From Archivesica marissinica (lineage: Eukaryota > Mollusca > Bivalvia > Venerida > Vesicomyidae), in contig CM026390.1 in NCBI GenBank assembly GCA_014843695.1, forward strand, positions 10,425,890 to 10,489,889: DNA of 64,000 nt, given 5' to 3'. Of the stretch, positions 58,440-64,000 are shown piece after piece. Under the pieces are notes generated by a model, which saw only the letters and a program-made list of their open reading frames with translations, was not told the DNA's origin and did not search any database. Every line of letters begins with the position of its first letter. Position 1 is the first letter of the stretch. The translations under genes were made by a program, and so were the position numbers.

Positions 58440-60210
58440 GTTGCTGAGTTATGTATATTGTCAATTGAGTTCCGTCCTTGTTGACAATGCAAGTGGACAT
58501 CGTGGCATTTCAGGACTCGTCAGTTAAGCAACATCCCATGAGACAATTAAATTTGCTCAGCTGTTTATACATACCTTTATTTCCTACAATACTGGAGAGC
58601 AGAACAAATACGCATATAGCATATATATATACACATAGTAGTTGCATGGAAAGCAATATATACAAAATGTAATATTATATAGAGAGAAAATTACTATTGA
58701 AAATGTGACGAGTTGGTATAAGGTCTCCATCGTCCAGATATGACAGTAACTAATCAATACGTGTATATCGTATATAAAGGAAGGACAGCTTCCACCGAGT
58801 CGTCACTCTACATGTAATCATATATATGTACATCATAACACCCACATGAGTAATTAGTATTCAAAAGAATGCATAAGGATGTATCCAACTCATTGGATCT
58901 CATGTATTTTTCGTCAAATTCACTACGCTTGCCGAAACGAAATACAAGGGGAACAGTGTAACTGCTGGCTGAAATACAGATTCGAGTTTTACCTGTAGAT
59001 AGTATTTTGTGTCTTCCTAAGACAGAAACATATATAAATGTCATAAAACAAAAGAAATTCAATATATGTTTTACAAGAAAATGGTTGCACACAAGAAAAC
59101 ACCGAGAAATGGAGAGAAAACAACAGTAGTACCCCGATCTTTTCCTCAGTGGAAATACATGTAGTACCAACAGAGCATGCATAGGAATTCTAATCAACTT
59201 AAGCACTAACTATGAAATAATAAATCAGGCTGAAATAATTTCATGTAGATTACAGCTAGTAAAAATAAAAATATGTAACTCTATGGTTACACTTACAGAC
59301 CTAACATAGATGACACAGCATTATTTATAATACAAAAAACGTAGTGGAACATACGGTTATGAATAATAGCAGTGAAACCCTTACTAGTATTCTTAGAGGA
59401 GATTTCAATAATGTTTTAGATTTCCAGATAAATATATTGAGTGAGAGAATATATACCAACACGAAATGTTCATCCAAAATAAACGACATTATTAATAATA
59501 ATGAATTATATGACATATATATAATAATAGGCTATTATATTTCGACATCCAAATACAAAACAATTTACTCGACATTCAAATCATAAACTAGCAATCTTTT
59601 GTCGATTAGACCATTTACTCTTATCAGCTAATTTATTGAATACAGTACAGTGACAAATTGTAACATGATTCGGGGATTTCTATCAAAACACTCCGTAGTT
59701 ACTTTAATGTGAAACATTAAGAGGTCCGTGATATTTTAAACTTAACAAAGTATTTACTACAGTCAGATTTTAAGTATAATATTAAAGAGTATATTGAAAA
59801 GACCTTGGGTTATGTGTAAAGCATGATCCCAATAAAGCAAGTATGCATGGCCCCATATGGACCAATTGGTCCCATATGATCCCATAGGGGTTTCTTATCG
59901 AGGTTGGTGAACCAAGTACTGGTTAACCGCCGGCGCCTGCCCACGAAATGTGTAGTTAGGTAAGCTGTCCGCAACCGGTAGCGACGTTAAATAAACTTAG
60001 CCTATTTTTCATGCATTGTGCATAATATTGGAAAATCCAAAATATTGAAACTAAAACACATCTGCTTAACTACTCAGTAACATTTAATGGATTCGTTGGA
60101 TTTGGGTAAAAGAGTAATAGACTGCATATCAGATTGTTCTTAAAATTTATCAAATGTGTTGACATGTTTTAAAATACGTATAGCAGACTAATTCTACATG
60201 TGCGATAAAA
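58440..60210. other. Intergenic region between ZDHHC4 and the RRM gene
   Basis: AT-rich, no recognised exon. A short family A SINE tail fragment (ggttggtgaaccaagtactggttaaccgccgg) lies near 59900-59995. Confidence 0.4.
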
Positions 60211-60276
60211 ATGGCTCGAAAGCCACTACAAACATTTGACGTTTTTGTTGGTAACTTACCAACCGATGCAAATGAG
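60211..60276 (+). CDS. RRM protein coding exon 1
   Basis: Starts at the ATG of MARKPLQ and carries RNP2 (VFVGNLP). It ends in phase 0 at AATGAG|gtac. It lies 3.4 kb from, and divergent to, the ZDHHC4 start codon. Confidence 0.72.
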
Positions 60277-63033
60277 GTACTTTTTCCACATATAGGTTTC
60301 AACATCGATGTTTCTACAGCCATTTTTCACAATGTACAAACCATGTATTATTAAATTTAAAGTTGCAATATTACCGGATGGACGGGTTTCGTCTATCACG
60401 GTTTGTGTCATAAGACACAATTTTTTTTTTGGCCTATGGTCATATATTAATTAATGTTTACTAAAGGCAACAAACGGAAATTAACATTCATTGTGGCGTC
60501 CGTGGTCCAGTGGTAGTGCGTCGGATTTGGAATCGAACAATCCCGGGTTCGATACTGGGTCAGGCCACTGTGGCGTCATTGAGCAAGGCACCTCACACAC
60601 ATTGCTTAGTACTGGTTAATCACTTAGGTCGGCTAAGTCTGCCCAGGAAAACATGTCTAACGTCCCTGCGAGGGGTTTGACATTAAAGTAGCATACATAC
60701 ATACATGCAGAAAAACAACGAGAAACTAGGTAAAAACGACCAGATCACTGATATGCCCTTGTGGTCCCGACTGGAAGACCTTATTCTATCAACCCCAGAA
60801 CCAGACACAGTAACACCTATACCTACAAACACATACACGCAGCTAAAGACTCGTACAAATACTCTTTCTATCCTAGAGCCGTTGCTCAGTGGAACATGCT
60901 ACCGCCCACTATATATGCCGCAGACACATTGGACGCCTTCAAGGCCCTGATCCCTGTGTCTGACCTGACCTTACCCCAATATACTTTGCATAAATTGCCA
61001 CAATTATGTACATAGTTTTATAAAAAACACTTATATATATATAATATATCTAAAGTAAAAATATGTCTATTCACTGTATCCTTTCTAATGAGCACTTTCT
61101 GATCAAGCACTTAACTAACACTTTTTGTTACGGCGCCAACACCTAATCTTCATAAGTGAAGGAGTGCTGTATACACGAAGAAGAAGAACAACAAATACTT
61201 TTTATTTCATGGAGATCGGTCAAATAACACCAGAATGGCACATTGTTTCATCGTGAACAGCAGAAAATGCAATGTTGTCGTTTTTGCTGGGCGTTCGGTT
61301 TTTGATTTGGCGGTATGTTTTCTCGTCGTTTTACACCGTGTAATGCGCATAACATCTAAAATTCACATCTACTTCGTTAAATGCAATTGTTCTCTCGCGA
61401 ATCATGCTGTTTGCAGCCTCAGTGTGCAGATCCAACAGAGCAATACAGAAAACAAGTCCAAAACAAAAGTAAAATCCAATAATTGTTCCATTTTGGATAA
61501 GATCCGCTGCTGTTTTCATATGGATTTACATGTTTCATTTTTGACCAATGAGAAAACAGCACTCATTCACATCGGATATTGTCAAAAACCATAGGGCGCA
61601 AAAAATTGTGTCTTGTGCCTGTGGTCTATCCGATCATTACATCCTTCAGGTATAGTTCAGTGGTTTATCATATTGACAATGCTACATACTGGATCCATTA
61701 TTTCTCCAAAATATGTCACAAGACATTCATGCTCCAACAGTTTACCAGTTGTATTTGGAATCCACCAATGGTCTGGTCTGTGCCCTGTCTCTTTGTTTCT
61801 TACCCTTAGACAATCTACCAAACAGCCTGTTTATATGTCTACATCCCCACAACGGGTTCGACATTAGAGGAAGATAGATAGCATCAGTTGGGCCAGCCTC
61901 TTTGCTCACAATACCATAGTTTACCTCATCACAAAATCCTAGTCCTCGGCAGAAACATTACAACGTGACCTACACCTCTTAAAATCTTGGGAAAAGGAAA
62001 TGTTATTTTAAACTTATTTATTTTACGATTGCGAAGCAAGTTTTAACAACTTATATTAATCACTCTTGTTGGTGCGGATGAAAGCGTAAATGTGGTCATT
62101 CGTGTGAAACCGGGATGCATTGGTGAGAAGCGAGCTAACCACTGCGCTAATCGGACAGCCGGAATTGTTATGTTTTAACTACATTATACAAACAATACAC
62201 ATCAAGAGAATAGTGCACATTCTGTCTGTCCGCAGAAGTAAGAAGCAACCGTACTGTCAATTAACACATTTTAATTTTCAACATTACACCATTGGTCCAT
62301 CATACAGTCCGTAAATTATCGATTAATCGGGGTGACTCCTCCAGAAATTTATTGATTATTCTACGTTTGAGGATAGTGCTTGATACAGATAGACGCTCTA
62401 ATTTTAGAAGCATCAATGGTTCTTTTACATGCCCGATGAGTATGTGTAAAATATTTTATGGTCAGATGGGGGGATCGAACCTGCGATCCCTGGATTCGCT
62501 TTGTAACATGTTAACCACTATATATTCCATAGTTTATACCAACCCACACACAATTAGTAGGCATTACCCATCGGTGGACATTTATTAATCTCAGGTGCAA
62601 ATGTGTTATGCGTATTTTTGATCAATAATAGTTCCATTCAGTGTCGAAAATCACATGAAATTTGTCACGTTTGCCAGCTGATCTCACTTATGTGTACAAT
62701 AATTGTACATGTATGTTAGTATAACAGCGTAGATACTAGCAGTCCAGCACAATGATAAATCAACCATTCTGATTCAATTTCGTGCTCAACATGAGAGATT
62801 ACATTATGATTTCAATTGAAGACGGGTCAGTGACATAAATATACATGTATGAGCTACCATTGATAGGCCTTAGTGAAAGTTTTTATTTTACGTTTATTTG
62901 TACCGTATTTGCTCTAAAGACTTCTCTTTTTTTTCCAGAGGAATGTTGGAAAGATTTTCATACCGTATGGTGAAATAGCCGGCATTACTGTGAAAGAGAC
63001 AGCGAAGGTGCAACCACCATTCAATAAATATGC
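60211..63033 (+). CDS. RRM-domain protein, first two coding exons (continues off the right edge)
   Basis: Exon 1 (60211-60276) reads MARKPLQTFDVFVGNL then PTDANE, with donor gtactt. Exon 2 (62939-63033) follows acceptor tttttccag and reads RNVGKIFIPYGEIAGI, TVKETAKVQPPFNKY plus the first two bases of Ala, with donor gtatgt. VFVGNLP is an RNP2 motif, followed by the IFIPYGEI helix-strand of an RNA-recognition motif. KYA should begin RNP1 in the next exon, outside the window. Phases match (0 to 0). The RRM subfamily cannot be decided from 53 residues. Confidence 0.75.
60494..60697 (+). mobile_element. SINE family E copy
   Basis: tggcgtccgtggtccagtggtagtgcgtcgg and cccgggttcgatactgggtcaggcc boxes, gagcaaggcacctcacacacattgcttagtactgg, gcgaggggtttgacattaaag, then a catacatacatac tail. 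It lies in intron 1 of the RRM gene. Confidence 0.83.
60698..61195 (+). mobile_element. 3' end of a non-LTR retrotransposon
   Basis: The open frame ending at 61015 reads HIHAAKDSYKYSFYPRAVAQ then WNMLPPTIYAADTLDAFK. This matches the common SFFPRxxxxWNxLPxxxxxxxSLxxFK tail that follows reverse transcriptase in CR1/Jockey-type elements. It is followed by a 3' UTR and a gaagaagaagaa tail. Heavily 5'-truncated and directly joined to the family E SINE. Confidence 0.7.
61196..62000. other. RRM-gene intron 1 segment
   Basis: No exon recognised. Near 61840-61880 there is a short tctacatccccacaacgggttcgacattagaggaagatagatag motif, also found inside both TTAA family 4 elements. Confidence 0.4.
62005..62162 (-). 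mobile_element. SINE family D copy, internally deleted
   Basis: aaacttatttattttacgattgcgaagcaagttttaacaacttatattaatcactc tail ... ggtgagaagcgagctaaccactgcgctaatcggacagcc head in reverse. Much of the body is missing. Confidence 0.6.
62330..62530 (-). mobile_element. Degenerate SINE family B fragment
   Basis: tttgaggatagtgcttgatacagatagacgc ... ttcttttacatgcccgatgag ... gtcagatggggggatcgaacctgcgatccctggatt, the same diverged subtype as 17900-18070. Confidence 0.6.
62939..63033 (+). CDS. RRM protein coding exon 2
   Basis: Strong polypyrimidine tract and cag acceptor at 62923-62938, ending at TATGC|gtatgt. It supplies helix 1 and beta-2 of the RRM (GKIFIPYGEIAGITV). Confidence 0.75.
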
Positions 63034-63317
63034 GTATGTATTTTAAGCTAAGTACATGTATGGATTCTAACCACCTGGATTTTCTCTCACTAGTGACTAG
63101 ACTATAATTAACATTAATTTGAAAGGACAATAATATATGCATCATATAGACATCCATATATAAAATGCTTGAAAACAAATCGCTTAGAATTAAAACCAGG
63201 GCTCAATCTAGGTCAGAATTTTTGGGAGAAGTGAGAAAGCGCGTGATCGCTTCCTTAAATGGTGTTCTTTAATATACTATTGCAAAATTGGGTTAAAATG
63301 CACAGTACAACCAACCA

Positions 63318-63930
63318 TTAAAGTAGCATTACATTGTATGAAATAAAAAGATATTTGAAAAATTCAAATTTTACGTATGGTATGCTGCTACACATTCTAA
63401 CATTATACTTTGTATGCTTATGTTCAATTGGTAAACAATGTATTTTTGCGATAAAACAAACTCGAAACCGAAAGTAGGACTTTCCGAGTCGATCGGTCAC
63501 GCATTTGTTTACAAACAGAACGCATCGTCCGCACTTGTTTACATTCGGAATGCATCGTTCCCATTTGTCCCAAGTTGTCTTTTTTAATTAAATTACTTGA
63601 TATGTTGATTCATACCTCTGTTATCTAAGTCTAATAGGGACATGTCTACATCCCCGCGAGGGATTCGGCATTAGAGGAAGATAGATAGATAGTCTTTCAT
63701 GTTCAAAATATATACGTTGTTTTCTACATCCTCTGTTGTTTCATGCGCGTTGTTTCATGCGCGCTGTGCGTGTTTACATTTCGTTGATAAACAAATTCGC
63801 ATATGCGACGGTTTATATTTATTGGAATTTTATCGTTTCTGAGCGACTATTTCGATTTTTGTAAACACACACACATTAGTATTTATATTTTACCCAAAAC
63901 ATCCTTTATTACGATGTAATGCTACTTTAA
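63318..63930. mobile_element. TTAA-flanked element, family 4, second copy
   Basis: TTAA agtagcattacattgtatgaaataaaaag ... ttacgatgtaatgctact TTAA. Highly similar to 52607-53193, with a few small indels. It sits in the RRM gene intron after exon 2. Confidence 0.82.
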
Positions 63931-64000
63931 ATACAACATTTCAATAGAAGGAGTGCTTTATAATGGGCTTTATAGTGTATCTTACTAGAAATTATGTTTG

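Noticed and set aside
60698..61015. Exon of the RRM gene
   Set aside because: The peptide matches the tail of non-LTR retrotransposon ORF2 proteins and is followed by a LINE-like 3' end.

Overview
The window is eukaryotic nuclear DNA: AT-rich, with GT-AG introns and a very heavy load of repeats. It holds two recognisable housekeeping genes and the start of a third. The many tRNA-headed SINE families, TTAA-flanked MITEs and intronic minisatellites point to a marine or freshwater invertebrate. A mollusc, probably a bivalve, is my best guess, but this is inference and no species can be named from the sequence alone.

Layout. (1) 887-23263, plus strand: the last 11 coding exons of adenylosuccinate lyase (ADSL), 365 codons plus stop, covering about three quarters of the protein and both catalytic residues. 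The 5' exons lie left of the window. (2) 23264-26816: a convergent intergenic gap filled mainly by a 1.9 kb inverted-repeat element. (3) 26817-56851, minus strand: a complete six-exon ZDHHC4-like palmitoyltransferase (363 aa) spread over 30 kb. (4) 56852-60210: divergent intergenic region. (5) 60211 to the right edge, plus strand: the first two coding exons of an RRM-domain protein that continues beyond the window. Every exon junction was checked by reading phase and GT/AG dinucleotides, and the joined reading frames are open throughout.

Most of the DNA is repeat. At least 13 minisatellite arrays occur, each with its own unit (21, 26, 27, 30, 31, 34, 35, 36, 38, 55/64 and 60/121 bp among others), almost all inside introns. 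Every ZDHHC4 intron carries at least one. All of the very long open reading frames in the window (up to about 935 codons) are these arrays read as protein and are not genes. Between and inside the arrays are several tRNA-like SINE families, three families of TTAA-flanked MITEs, a TTAA-flanked 0.6 kb element, a MITE nested in a minisatellite, and the 3' end of a non-LTR retrotransposon.

The most striking observation is that three arrays, in two unrelated genes, are built from splice junctions. The 27-bp array after ADSL exon 18367-18456 repeats the exon end plus its GTAAGT donor. The 26-bp array after the DHHC exon of ZDHHC4 repeats that exon's end plus its GTATAG donor about 70 times. The 31-bp array just before the same DHHC exon repeats its 3' splice acceptor. 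A fourth array starts at position +4 of another ADSL intron. The second highlight is a roughly 10 kb foldback-like palindrome in ZDHHC4 intron 3 (31591-41620), with 21-bp inverted ends and an interior made of minisatellites in opposite orientations. It is interrupted by an exactly 1000-N assembly gap whose two flanks look like copies of each other.
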